A DNA stretch of 64,000 nucleotides from Ehretia macrophylla (lineage: Eukaryota; Streptophyta; Magnoliopsida; Boraginales; Ehretiaceae): positions 13,353,001 through 13,417,000 of the forward strand of contig CM075777.1 in the NCBI GenBank assembly GCA_037974665.1, read 5' to 3'. The notes under the pieces were generated by a model that saw nothing but the letters and a program-made list of their open reading frames with translations, ran no database searches and was not told where the DNA came from. Positions within the stretch are counted from its first letter, which is position 1. Each line of letters begins with the position of its first letter. Below, piece by piece: positions 48,166 to 59,933 of this stretch. Position numbers and translations under genes: made by a program.

Positions 48166-48705
48166 AATGGATCCTTATATATTTGCAGGGCACTACACAT
48201 GTTGGTCTGATGTTTAGCAGGATGACTAAAGATAGTGCTAGTCTTGTGAGTTATTCTAATTCAAATTTCGCGGGTGATCTTGATAAAAGGCGATCTCTGA
48301 CGGGTTACTTGTTTACTCTCTGGATGTGCTATTAGTTGGAAAGCAACTTTGCAATCTACAATTGCATTGTCCACTATTGAGGCGGAATATATGGCAGTTG
48401 CAGAAGCGATGAAAGAGGCTATGTGGTTACATGGTTTAGTTCGTGATCTTGGACTGCAGCAAGATCGGAATGTTGACTTTTGCAACAGTCAAAGTGCAAT
48501 CCATCTGACAAAAAATCAAATGTACCATGAGAGGACGAAACATATTGATGTCAGGTGTCATTTTATTAGAGATGTGTCACAGGGTATCGTATCGGTGCAA
48601 AAGATTTCTACCCATGAGAATCCAGCAGATATGATGACCAACGTGATTCCCGTAACCAAGTTCAAGCATTGCTTAGACTTGGTTGGTGTTCGTAGTGCGC
48701 AATAA
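48166..48705 (+). pseudogene. E4 RNase H
   Basis: Copia RNase H: SYSNSNFAGDLDKRRSLTGY near 48252, a frameshift near 48320, then LSTIEAEYMAVAEAMKEA near 48367 with its Glu. In the next acidic motif Asn replaces the expected Asp (FCNSQSAIHL near 48480). The end HIDVRCHFIRD...NPADMMT is typical. The frame stops at 48705 just before the 3' LTR. Confidence 0.88.
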
Positions 48706-48781
48706 TGAGCCCTAGTAAGGGCATTCTGGCAGCAAGGAAGATGTATGATAATTGGAGCAAATACGATCCAAGGTGTAAATT

Positions 48782-49076
48782 TGTTGAATAATGGCCCGTA
48801 TTAGTTAAATATGCTTAATGGGCCTGTAGGTCTAAAACCTAATAGAGACAAGATTGCCTACAAATATATCTCGTCCTTTGTATTAAGTGTGACAAATATT
48901 GAGTGCATACACGAGATGATTAGTGAGGCATTGTAAGAGAGTTCTCTCGTACAACTTTCATCATAGTGAAATTATTCTCCTGCTACCCGTGGACGTAGAC
49001 TTAGGCCGAACCACGTAAATTCTTGTATCCGTAAATTTCTTGTTTTTATGCGTTATCACCCTAGATTATTATAACA
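48782..49076 (+). repeat. E4 3' LTR
   Basis: 295 bp, TGTTGAATAATGG to ATTATAACA. Preceded by a weak PPT (CCAAGGTGTAAAT). Right after it, 49081-49100 repeats an internal LTR string (AAATTTCTTGTTTCTATGCG, near-copy at 49032-49052), a small duplication at the junction with the hAT arm. Confidence 0.88.
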
Positions 49077-49504
49077 AACTAAATTTCTTGTTTCTATGCG
49101 GGTACCCACAAAACCCATCCATATTGCCATCCCTATCTACATGTAGAGTTGGTGAAAAATTCCTACAAGTATCCCTAAACCCAACTAGGGAATTAAAATA
49201 ATACGTTTAATCAAAATCAACATAAACAATACAAATAAAAAAGTTCAAGAATATAGTTTTAAATTAAAATAATATGTTTAATCAAAATAAAAAGAGATTT
49301 TGGAGTAAAACAAAAATAGAGAATCTATAAAATAGGGAAGTTGTTGGAGTGAAACTAAAATAGAAATTTCTTGAAATAAAATGTAAGAAAGTTGTTGGAG
49401 TGAAACTGAAATAGAGAATCCCTAGTTGTAAAAAAATGGTTCAAATTTTCTACAAATAGGGAAAAAAAATAGGAAGCTGCTGGAGTTGGCCTTATCAATG
49501 CCAC

Positions 49505-50087
49505 GAAAAGGCCAAGCAGATTATGAATAAAGTAGTAAAAAGAAAAATAAAAAATAAAAAAAGGAAAACAAATATCGCAATGTAAAAAATAGAGAGCAAA
49601 ACATATCTATGCATGCTTGTTATCTCTTCTTTAGATGCATGCCTAACTTGTATGGACCATTATTTTTTTTTTCTTTCAACACAATGTTTTACCACCATAT
49701 AAAGCTTAGCAAACAAAACGACACCTAGCAAGGAAATCTGTGAAAGCAAACATGAAATGTGCAACTCAATTTGGTGATTTCTGTGACGTACAATGTATGA
49801 CTTATCTGTGTCACTGAACAAGGCTTCCCATCTCATGTAATGCGGACCTTGCAGCCATCGGCTTCCATCTGGTTACAATTATGCTAAGGAAGTTCAGAGA
49901 AATTTCTAGAAAATTTTCTTCCATCCCATTATTTGATTAATGTAGTCAAATAAGGAATACATCAGAGAATTACCTATATACTCGTAATGCCAACAATCCT
50001 CAGCGACAGATCTTTTTTTTTTTGGGCCAAAAAACATGTAAATGACAAACCGATCAATTAGCATCATTAGTTGAGAAAACTTTATAT
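49505..50087. other. Intergenic, nothing recognised
   Basis: AT-rich flank downstream of the ankyrin-like gene. It could hold its 3' UTR or an unseen last exon. Confidence 0.45.
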
Positions 50088-51343
50088 TTAATCATATATC
50101 ATTTGCAGCCACAACTGTACACCAAAGAAGTTGAAACCAATATGACAAAGAAGACGATCCAAACCTTTCAATATCTTCAAATAGATCACATTTGACATTG
50201 AAAGCTCCTTTCTTAAAGATCCAAGCAACTTCTTCAGCCAACCTGCTAAAGTTGTACTGCAAGCAAAAAGAATGGTCTTAACAAATATGAAGTTAGTTGA
50301 TAAATAAAAAGAACGAACACCCATAATCCAAAAAAAGAACCAGTCATGATAATACGTATCCAAACATAAGTCCAACAAAGTCAATTCACACTGATATCCA
50401 AAAGGCACAAGTGTGTACATTAAATTTCTTTAGCTGAAGATACTTGGAGAGTTGTTGACCAATCCTCTCAAATATTTCGAGTAATAGCAATATTTCCTCC
50501 AACTTAGTCTTCTTATTCTTTTGTTCCTGCACCTTCTTTTTGCTACCATAGGCATAAATGGACCTTGCATTGAACATACTCAAGGATGCAATCTCAGCCA
50601 ATAGAAAATCACGAATTGTTGCCCTTCCACTGAAATTATTTTCTAGAGGAAAAGGTGTAGTCATAACCTTTTCACACGCTACCATCAGCAAAGCAGCTAA
50701 CTCGACTACTTTTCCTTCTTTTGCATAATAATAAACTTCTTTCTCAATCTCATTTGTCTTTTCTGCAAGCAATCTCACAATCTCAAAATGAAGTCTTAAA
50801 TATGGAGAACAAAGTCTAAACACAAGTTTAAAGACCGAGTTCTTTCGATTCCAATCCCAATCAAAAATCCTGTGACCTCTCCTATCACGGAAATAAGATA
50901 AAATGCATATAAGATGAGTTGCAAGATTACAAATCAAAGAAAGAAAATTATCTGCATTGATACCTTATCTTTTCAAGTGCAACATTTAGTGGCAGATGCA
51001 TCCCTTCAACACCAACTGCCTGACAGTTACATCTAAGGTTTGCTTCGGCTTCATTATGTTCAAGAAATAACTTAGTGAGATTGAGACATTCAAATGCAGC
51101 TGCATTATGTAGTGCAGGCAGTCCATTGTGACAAAAAGCTGCGTTATAATCTAATACAGGACTAGTTGCTCCGTCTAGAACCGCAGTTGCACAGTTTACA
51201 GAATCATACATATAGAACTTGGCATGAGTTCGTTTAGGAATATTTGAATCCAGGTCCATAAGATTCACATGCTTGACGAATGTTTCCTTATCATCTTCTT
51301 CCATGATTTGCGTGAGAAAATCATCATAACGAAAAACATCCAT
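50088..51343 (-). CDS. Ankyrin-repeat-like protein gene, multi-exon
   Basis: The only apparently intact host gene. Proposed minus exons: 51343-50964, about 50881-50380, and about 50255-50088. Exon 1 starts MDVFRYDDFLTQIMEEDD and carries one to two ankyrin-like repeats (LPALHNAAAFECLNLTKLFLEHN, then LPLNVALEKI). Its donor AG/GTATC at 50963 and acceptor GATAG at 50882 keep the frame. Exon 2 is helical and Leu-rich (FEIVRLLAEKTNEIEKEV, then a Lys-rich KKKVQEQKNKK stretch). Exon 3 follows CTTGCAG and ends at TGA near 50089. The second donor is uncertain (GTGTGA or GTACAC near 50385-50405). Ankyrin repeats mediate protein contacts; the partner is unknown. No transmembrane PGG-type domain is evident. 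Confidence 0.6.
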
Positions 51344-52476
51344 CGTATAGTTACTCTTCTTTTTGGTCGATAGTGATTCACTTTCAAGAAGTCAAAAGTG
51401 TAGATACGCTGGTTTTTTCCACCAAAAGAATATACACTGTTTTTCCCCACCAAAGGAAGGAGTCAGTCGAAAGAACCACATAATATCAACATCAAACATC
51501 TGAGGATCAAAAGCACAAGTGAAACGGAGAGCAAATAGGGGAAAGAGAGAGCAAGAATAACAGGTGCACTTAGTTAAGTGCTACAAAACAAATATTCCGT
51601 TCAAGCATTATTACAACAATTTCCAAGCAAGTGAAGAGAAGAAAAAAGAAGAAAAAATTATCACTAATACTAAACCTACACAAATATGAAAAAGCAAAGG
51701 GTTACAAGCAAGAACAGTTAGGTGAAGGTATTCATTCAAGTAAAGTTAAGATTAGATTGAAATGATAAGGAGAAAATTGGGAAGATAATTTGTTAGGAGA
51801 TTGAAAAAATGGGTGAGTAAATGAGGGGAAAGGGAGGGAGAGAAAGGGTTCCCTACAGAGTTTTCAAGTAAGAATTGAAAAGGGAGAAATGGGAGAAGGA
51901 AGAAAATTGTTCAAGTTTCGAGTAGGCATACCACTTCCATCTTGATGCTGCTCATCTCTTCTCTGCGAGAAATTGAACACCTTCATACAAGAAATTGAAA
52001 AAAAAAAAAAAAAGGTTCTCACAAACCAGTAAGTTAGTTGTGCGTGCTTCGATTTGAACGGGATATCTCAGATTTTTCTTTAGACCTGAAGAACAAAACA
52101 GAACACAAGGTAAAAATCTTACTTTTTCCCCCCTCCCTACTGAAACCCCTCCTAATACAATAGAAAGACGACAACGCCGCCTAATTCAAAATTCCAAGCA
52201 AAAACCATTAACAATATGTTATATGTCAGCCTCGACGGAGCTGGGCTACCTTTCAATGAAAATAGAACAAATTTTATTGAAACACCTTACACCTCTCCCT
52301 CCGTAAACGCTCCGATTTCAAGAGGATGCAGTATAACCAGCACCTATCCTCTCTCGAGACACTCAACAGTGGGCCTGCTGCCTTATTCTAAACTCAATAT
52401 TGCTCTCCGTAAAAGCGTTGGGCTGGGCCATCTTCATTCAAACTTCTTAGTGGACTGAAATAGTTTCTGACTACAG
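51344..52476. other. Upstream region of the ankyrin-like gene
   Basis: Purine-rich and AT-rich sequence that would hold the 5' UTR and promoter on minus. A poly-A run lies at 51999-52013. A plus frame at 52216-52458 (80 codons) shows no known domain. No clear TATA box was picked. Confidence 0.4.
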
Positions 52477-52782
52477 GTAAAACTTTTTAAGTTTAAGTAT
52501 TTTTAGAGTTTTGAGACATTAAAAATAATACTATTTATAATAAAAGTAAGTGATTCTATTATTTTTGGTTTAAAAGATAATAAAATAGAGTCTCGACCTT
52601 CATTTTTTTCAACAAATTTATTGATATTTTTAGAATTTGGGGCTCTATTTTGACATTTTTTAAGTCAAAAATAGTAGACCATACATATTTTATCATGAAT
52701 AGTATTACTTTTAGAGCCTGAAGCTCTAAAAATACCTAAATTTAAAAAGTTTTACTTTTAGAACCCCTCATTGAGGATAGCC
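52477..52782. mobile_element. Hairpin MITE, left tip missing
   Basis: Long inverted arms of about 68 bp (52477-52545 and 52688-52755): GTAAAACTTTTTAAGTTTAA at left against the inverse of the right arm, with scattered mismatches. The right side continues to GAGGATAGCC at 52782 followed by TAA, which would fit a Harbinger-type end and target. The matching left tip is absent. Confidence 0.7.
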
Positions 52783-54011
52783 TAAACGCATTAAGTTTTT
52801 TAACTATAAGACTTGTTTGGAAGTATTTTTGTTTTTTTAGTTTTGTAGAATAATTTTCAAAAGCACTTTTGAAAACTACTTGTCCACCTTCTTTGTCACG
52901 ATCTCAATTTTTCATTCACTAATATCGTCTCTGATACCATGGTACAACCACAAGCATTCTTGGAATCGTGATATCACGGACTTAAGAAGATCACTTCACC
53001 TAAGTCCGTTAAGGCACAATTACAATAGCTCGAGCACTATTAACCACAATACAAAACACCAAAGCTATTAATTAATTACTTCCCAAACGCAAAATCCCAA
53101 ATTTACAAAATTGCAATTATATTGGTTCATCGAATCCGTAAGGGTCTAATTACAACATCTAATTATTACATTAACATAAATAAGACTCAATTAACGCCTA
53201 ATCAAATTTCTAGCCTTTCAATAATTTTCTCGGAAATCAGGCGACATAACGGCTGTACTTTGGACCTTACAGTTTTAACGTGCAAACAAAAAAGCCACAA
53301 ACCACATTTCCAAATTCTTCACTATAGTTCCTTAACTTCCCGTCTCTAACAACATAACAAAATTCTTCCAAACATATTAAGTCTACATCTAATTCCGAAA
53401 TATATATACATATATATATACAATGTATATATATATATATATATATATATCGTAATCTAAGTCCGTGAATGCCAAAACAACATCATTCGTTGGTACATAT
53501 TATACAATCTTCATTACTAATTGTTGTCTCTTAATTAAACCTAAGAGGAGGGGTGAATTAGGTTATATAGGCGATAATATTATTTTTTTGATTAGACAAT
53601 ATACTAGTAATGATTAATCAAAAACAATTCTAAATAAATATGCACTCTAGCAATATAAAATGTGAGTGAGGCAATTTATCAAACACTTGGTGAGCAAAAA
53701 ATAATGCAAAGAGAGAGTTGAGAGAAAGAAATTGCAAATCGCGATTTTAGCGTGGTTCGGCCCCCGCCTAAGTCCACGACCCAAGCTCCCTACTTAGGAT
53801 TTCAATAATCTTCACTATGGTGGCTCTTCAAATGTTGGTGAGTCCACAAACTAACTACAATGGTAGTTCAAACTTTAACAATAGAAAAGAACATTTTTCA
53901 ATACAAAGCTTTAATTCCAACGCCTTTGACAAGGAAATCTTCCTTTCAAAGTGTTTAACTCTCTCTTTTGATAAGTGTTTGAGATTCACAATAAAAGCCC
54001 TCTTTTAGGGT
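52783..54011. other. Intergenic with an (AT)n tract
   Basis: Holds (AT)n at about 53393-53450. A segment near 53660-54011 has a TGGTTCGGCCCCCGCCTAAG motif resembling Copia LTR leaders, but no pair or coding region is attached. Confidence 0.5.
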
Positions 54012-54685
54012 AGATGTGTAACACCCCGATCCCTCTCGAGACCGGAAGTTCAATCTATCAATCTAATCACAACCCAATTCCAAACTCCGGCAAAATTTTA
54101 GGGAAAGACGGACGGAGTCTCCCCTGTTTCTAGGCAAAATGTAAGATCTGTAATAGCATATAAATGAACCAGCACCGTGTCCAACCATACAAACACCTCA
54201 AGGTCATCCGAACCTTGGTTCTCAACAAGCGAACACAACTAAATATACATTTCCAATTTAAAAGCTAACCTATCTCTTTTCATCTTTGACAAGAACATTC
54301 ATGCTAGGCAATTAAGCTATACGTTAATTGTATAAAATAGACTATCATACCATTCTAATTCTTTTCCTTTGGACGTTACAAACATGCATTAAAGTTAAAC
54401 TATTCTATCTGAATACATAAACTAGCTTTTCCAAATCACTTCAATAACCTTGAAAACTTAAATTACATTCTTTTTTAACATTAAATACAAACAACACATG
54501 AAACATACATTTTTGCATCTTTGACAACTCAAGCCACATAACACGCAAGACAACTCTTCAAGCATGATCTTTCATGTAATCACGAACTTTCCAGCTAACA
54601 TGGCATTTCCTGAAATGTGGTGGTGAGGAGTGAGTATACACAACACGTATACTCAGTGAGGGCGAGACAGATGATCGCTACTTGG
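54012..54685 (-). repeat. Partial chromovirus-type LTR
   Basis: On plus it begins TGTAACACCCCGATCC, i.e. an LTR ending GGGGTGTTACA on minus, as in E3. It contains a perfect stem-loop (54632-54639 with 54647-54654) next to a CACTGAG motif, also found in the E2, E3 and E6 LTRs. It is cut at about 54685 by the E5 LTR. No internal region of this element is present. Confidence 0.55.
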
Positions 54686-56585
54686 TGTGTGTTATAAATA
54701 TGTGCAAAATAACCAAGTTTTAATAACCCGCAAGTGCACGGATCTTGTAGTGTAGTGTGCAAAGAGTGCGGAATCGTATCCACAGGGAAGCTCGTTAGTT
54801 AAGTTAGTGAAGTAGTGTGAAAGGGCTAAAGCGGCTAAGTAACAGTTCGCAAATAGTTTGAAGTAAAGTGCAAGAATGTAAACTAAACTATAACTAACAA
54901 AATTACCTAAGTTAAGCTAAATAATAGCTAAATACGGAAGAATATCTAGGGATCAAATATGTAAATAAGGCAATTAATGTAGGCTCGGTATCCGGATTCT
55001 TAAATTCTATACAAGAGGTTAAGCTACAAGCATTAACCTAGTCAATTATCTTAGTCTATTAAAATCCCGATTACTAACTCTGATGTAGGTGCCGTTCCAT
55101 CTACGAGCGTATAGCCATAGTATGGATCTGTCCTTGCAACCTGGTGTAAAAGGTCTGTTTCAACATAAGTAATCAACATCTCCTTACTAGTCTAGAAACT
55201 ATGGTCTACTTAAAAGCATTACCTATAATTTCTTGGAATCTTTAAGGTTGTCAAGCTATTGATTCACTATTAAAGCATGGATATATGACACGAAAATAAA
55301 GCAATCATATCATCTACTTAAAAGCATTATGTATGAAAGACAATACTTAATTAATACAAGTCATATATTGCATTAAAACTAAATTATCTGAATCCGAGAC
55401 CATATATTAAAAGACCATTATTTACAATATCCTACCCTAGATAAGAATTCTACTCAGACATAATAAATACGAGTTTATACAAATAAAAGAGAGTCAAGAA
55501 AGGCTCCCCCGTATTGACGAACGCGTATTTCTGAACTCCAGGTCTGAACAGAAATTCTATAGCTATTCGGGCAGAACTTCCCCCCGAATAAGAGCTATTT
55601 TTTAGCAAAGGCTCAAAAATGAACGTTAGGATGTCCGCTGTACAGTAGCTATTCAGGCAGAATGCCCCTGAATAAGAGCCACTAGGCAGGACTTCCTCCG
55701 TATATAGCTATTTAGGCAAAATCCTAAATAAGAACTATAAAATTAACTTGACAAAAATTGAAAATATTGGAAAAATATCCAAAGCTCTCCAAAATTGTGA
55801 GAAAATATGAAGAGGGTTGATATCTATTCATAGGAAAATTTAGCTACTATTCACGCAGGTACTATTCACTCGACTACTATTCCCGCGGTTACTATTCATG
55901 CAACTACTATTCACGCGGTTACTATTCACATATTTTGCATGCAGTTTTTAGTGTTCACGAGTTGACCATCACTATTCATGCGTTGACCGATACTATTCAC
56001 GCGTTGACCAAAAAGTTGACCAATGCTATTCTAAGTTTATTCGGCGTTCTGAGTTTGTTTCCGCATTCCGTTTGGCCAAATTCTTCCTCTACGGGCTTCA
56101 ATTCTTGGTCAACACTTGAGTTTGTCGTTGACTTTGACCGGTTCGTTGACCGCAGCATCTTTGGGCATTTTTCACTGTTTTGACCCTCCAAACGATAGAA
56201 TTTGGCTAAAATCACGCCACCCACAGGACAAAGTCCTGTGTTTTGCTCAGACTGTTGTTTCTACCCGAAAAACGGATATGGTTTGCCAAAAATGGACATG
56301 GGTCACTATTTGAGATCATCTGGATCAATGCTCTGAATCCAATTTCGTGCTAGCTTCAGCCAAATTTCTTGTCAATGAGCTTCATTCTTCAACCACTTTT
56401 CTCGTGCTTCCCCATTCTTGACTTCTTCACTTGTAATTTGGATCATTTTGAGTCTGATTTTCTACTTCTCTGTGTCATCCTACATTGCATCGAAAATATC
56501 AAAGTATTGCAATAATTCCCAAATTAAGATGCAAATATAGTATAAATACCAAGGTTTGAGTGCTGCAAATACAGTCAAATCAACA
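54686..56585 (-). repeat. E5 3' LTR (about 1.9 kb)
   Basis: On minus it starts TGTTGATTTGAC right after the PPT. The end near 54686 is inferred from an Athila-style 3' end (TTGCACACTACACTACAAG, GTGCACTTGCGGG). It contains two internal short-repeat clusters (55555-55735 and 55845-56030). Confidence 0.65.
55555..56030. repeat. Short-period repeats in the E5 LTR
   Basis: Cluster one (55555-55735): about three imperfect units pairing AGCTATTCGGGCAG with CCCCGAATAAGAGC, each a potential hairpin. Cluster two (55845-56030): repeated ACTATTCACGCGG units of about 16 bp, then units with CGTTGACC. Confidence 0.75.
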
Positions 56586-56620
56586 TCCCCAAACCTAAAC
56601 CTTGCTTGCCCTCAAGCAAG
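56586..56620 (-). other. E5 PPT and adjacent stem-loop
   Basis: On minus: CTTGCTTG/CAAGCAAG stem (56601-56608 with 56613-56620, 4-nt loop), then GGTTTAGGTTTGGGGA, the likely PPT, ending at the LTR. Confidence 0.75.
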
Positions 56621-58732
56621 ACTGTCTTTAAAATAGATGTGAAAATAGATTTTGCAGTGTTTTTAGAAGTCAAAAACAGATGAAGTAATCTATCCTATCT
56701 TTTTGTCAGACACTTTCCAAATCTGAAACATGAGAAATGCAATCTACTATCTTAAACATATTCAGCAATTAATGACAAACATGATAAGAGAACTTTGAAC
56801 ATAATTTTCACAAATAGGTACTCTTATTGGAAATCGACTATTGATTGCTTCGGAGTACATATTTAGAAGTAAACTAAGCAAATTAAGTTCGTTCAATTCC
56901 CAACTTTCAAGTTATGCAAACAGATTGGACCTTGATATTCTTACCTACATTTGTAATCAAACTCTTGATCATGCCTTAACCCTTTAACATTTGCCAGAAA
57001 TATAAAAGTACAACTAATAATACCTCTATATAGTGTTCAGTTTCCTTTGCTTTCTGAATATCCCATGTAGCGGGCTTTAAGGCCAACAATCCCCCGCCAT
57101 TATGACTGAGGTTGCCAGGTTTCAAAGGGACCCCTACGTGCCTTAATCACCCGAGATATCCAGGCTCGAAACTTTACACTATAGCACATATCCCAAATTA
57201 CAATGTCTAGGATAGTGGTGCTTAGAGATTTACAACATATTTACACCAAAAATTTAGTGAACAGTAAAGGTATGTACAACTCTTTTTTGTTTTTTTTTTT
57301 CATTGTTTTCTTTGTTTTTTTTTGTTTTTTTTTTGTTTTGTTTTTTTTTTCATAGTGTACATACAGACAAAGTAACATAACATACTGTACAAACATGGCA
57401 TAAGGTTTCAAATTTCAATCATAAGAAGTTCTCATAACAAACTATAATCTTATCTCAGTCCTTTCATATTCATAAACCCATCAATTGAAGAATAGAAGAA
57501 CAACTAGGTTTACTCATGAATACAGTACTCCAAAGTTTTTCTTACAGAGTTTCCTCAGAGTTTTTCACAATACATAGCTAACAAAACAGGTTCTCAAATC
57601 ATCTAAATCATCGTTTTTAAACAGGTAAGGTAGCAGACTACTCTTCTCATAAACAAAAATAGTGTATTTCTTGCATATTTTGAAAAAGTTTTTCATGAAA
57701 TGTACGCACCCCCACACCAAAACTTTGCTTGTCCTCGAGCAAATAGCAATGTAAAAGAGTGAGAATGTAATATGCAAGTAATAACATAATGACAAATGCT
57801 ATATCCCCAAACATATGGTTTTCTTACTCTACAGCGCAGGTTGATCAGGTATAAAGGAAAATGCAGTAAGGAAAGATATCACCTGATGTGAAGCATTTCT
57901 ATGTTGATGTCAAAGCTTCTCTACTAACTTTTGTCAAAAGATGTATCATTCTGCAATTAAAGATTAGTGGAAAAAGCATTTTACAGATTATCATCAACAC
58001 AACAAAAATAGTTAGTTATACTAAATAGACAAAACAAATATATAGGGGAGAAACCAAAAAGAAATATGGTCACAAAAAATAACTAATACATAAAGCAAAT
58101 AAATAAACTACCCAGACCATTTAGACTCTTTTCTGGGGTTCTAGAGTTTGATACTACTGAATAGACTAGCTCTTCCAGAGGTTCCTGAGATCCCGACATC
58201 TAGTGCTTTCCTTCAGCACATTTAAGGCCAAAGCCAGTTCCACAGGGTCAAGGATAGAACAGTGGGGTTTTACGTTACAGACGTTACGTTTGGTGTATGC
58301 TCACACTCCTAACTACCTTATCAAGTAATATCCAACAGACCCAAACTACATAAAGCTGGTGGAGTAGCTCACACTATAAGACAGAGTTGCACAATTAAGC
58401 TAACCGCACACAGAAACGTACAGTGACAACTAGTAAAACAACACTGGTACCTCTATGAATGTTCCTCAGGGCTTACAACCCAAACTACCTAAAGCTGGAG
58501 AAAGATTCAAAGAGTACATGTAAACGATATAAATTAAACAAATATTTACACAAAAGAGTACTAGGTTGCCTCCTAGTAGCGCTAAGTTTAACGTCTTCAG
58601 CCAGACGGTTGTACTGAGTTTAATGCCATCAGCTAGGCAGATTCTGTTTTATGGAAGGTATACAGGGTCTAGAAGTTCAACAGATTCAACTTCATGAGGG
58701 ACCACCTTAGGATCGAAAGCATGTTTCAATCG
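56621..58732 (-). other. E5 long 3' untranslated region
   Basis: Non-coding, as usual in Athila-like elements. Contains a T-rich/G-interrupted tract (57281-57352) and a second copy of the stem-loop plus G-rich module at 57705-57743. The LALLGGN-like end of pol is at about 58560-58600 past a TAA at 58733. Confidence 0.6.
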
Positions 58733-59933
58733 TTACCCATTGACTGTGAGAATACGCCCATCTGTGGGATGTTTAATCAAGATAACTCCAGACGGATATG
58801 CTTTTAGCACTTCATAAGGACCATCCCACTTTGTTCTCAATTTGCCTGGGAAGAACTTCAACCTAGAATTAAACAACCACACTTTATCAGAAGGAGAAAA
58901 AGTCTTTCCTAGAATAGATCTATCATGAATCTTCTTCATTCTCTCTTTGTAAAGTTTGGCATTCTCATAAGCTTCGAAGCGAAGCTCTTCCAATTCACTC
59001 AACGCCAACTTCCTACCTTCACCCGCCTGTTGCAAGTCAAAGTTCAGGGCCTTAATAGCCCAATAAGCTTTATGCTCTAGTTCAACAGGGAGATGGCAAG
59101 CTTTATCGTATACCAATCTATACGGGGACATGCCAATGGGAGTTTTGAAAGCAGTGCAGTAGGCCCATAATGTTTTGTGCAGACGACTTGACCAATCTTT
59201 CCAATCGGGCCTAACCATTTTCTGAAGAATTGATTTGATTTCCCTATTCGACACCTCCATTTGTCCACTTGTCTGTGGGTGGTAAGGCGTTGCTATCTTG
59301 TGGTGGACTGAGTATTTTCTTAGAAGGGCTTCTAGTGTCCTGTGACGAAAATGTTGTCCTCCGTCACTTATAAGTACACGTGGCACCCCGAATCGAGAAA
59401 AGATGTTCTCTTTAATGAACTTGACCACGACTTTGTGGTCATTGGTTCGGGTTGCTACTGCCTCTACCCACTTGGACACATAGTCCACACCAACAAGAAT
59501 ATAAGTATAACCTGAGGAAGGAGGAAAAGGACCCATGAAGTCTATACCCCATACATCAAATATTTCGCATATGAGAATGGGCGTAAGGGGCATCATGTCC
59601 CTTCTTGAGATAGAGCCAGCTTGTTGACATTGGGGGAAATTTTTACAAACTTGCTAGGCATCTTTGAAAAGAGTGGGCCAGAAGAACCCACCTTGAAGGA
59701 CTTTGGCAGCTGTCCTCTTTCCTTCAAAATGGCCACCACATGCTTCAGAGTGGCAAAATTGGAGTATACTCACGAATTCATCTTCGGGTATACATCGTCT
59801 GATTACTTGATCAGCACATATCTTGAAAAGGTAAGGGTCTTCCCAAAAGAAATACCTTACTTGGGCCATGAATCGATCTTTCTCTCTTTTTCCCCAATGT
59901 GGAGGTAGTTGCTTAGCTACTAATAGATATATA
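58733..59933 (-). pseudogene. E5 Athila-like integrase
   Basis: On minus from 59918: LPPHWGKREK connector, FFWEDPYLFKICADQVIRRC, then the zinc site (FCHSEACGGHFEG with its two His, and the Cys pair NFPQC region), a TAG at 59654, then a 288-codon open frame (59596-58733). The core keeps [19 protein letters not shown] and [11 protein letters not shown], all three catalytic positions. The C-terminal part shows [13 protein letters not shown] and [15 protein letters not shown], diagnostic of Athila, and ends ILTVNG before TAA. RT is absent upstream. Confidence 0.9.

Larger units (their letters stand above)
44457..49076 (+). mobile_element. E4: Tnt1/Tork-like Ty1-copia retrotransposon, decayed
   Basis: Inserted inside the hAT element. 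Order: partial 5' LTR, PBS, partial gag, protease, integrase, RT, RNase H, 3' LTR. Integrase before RT is the Copia order. The 5' LTR lacks its first 117 bp, gag lacks its N-terminal part, integrase is internally deleted and has Lys at the catalytic Glu, RNase H has Asn at a catalytic Asp position, and a 468-bp MITE interrupts pol. No target duplication can be scored, because the left LTR end is missing. Confidence 0.93.
44288..49135. mobile_element. Nested hAT-like element (interrupted)
   Basis: Inserted in the outer element. Left end TAAAAATGGCAATGGG, right end inverse TAGGGATGGCAAT, flanked by TCTACAAG (44280-44287) and TCTACATG (49136-49143), a 7/8 match of the 8-bp hAT duplication. The left arm has a C-rich subterminal block with CCGGTC repeats (44345-44440). 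Only about 230 bp of its own sequence remains around the Copia insertion. Confidence 0.75.
44148..49501. mobile_element. Outer Harbinger/Tourist-like element (interrupted)
   Basis: Terminal inverted repeat GGCCAACTCCAAC at 44148 and its inverse GCTGGAGTTGGCC ending at 49501 (12 of 13 positions), flanked by TTA on both sides (44145-44147 and 49502-49504), as expected for PIF/Harbinger. Own sequence is about 140 bp at left and 366 bp at right. The right arm has internal repeats of GTTGTTGGAGTGAAACT. No transposase; non-autonomous. Confidence 0.75.
54686..59933 (-). mobile_element. E5: Athila-like Ty3 element, 5' truncated
   Basis: Read right to left: integrase (from about 59933), long 3' UTR, PPT, and 3' LTR. 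Gag, protease, RT and RNase H are missing; the left half of pol ends where the E6 LTR begins. The integrase sequence and a LALLGGN-type tail mark the Athila lineage. The left boundary in the LTR remnant is placed by the TG start and is approximate. Confidence 0.82.
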
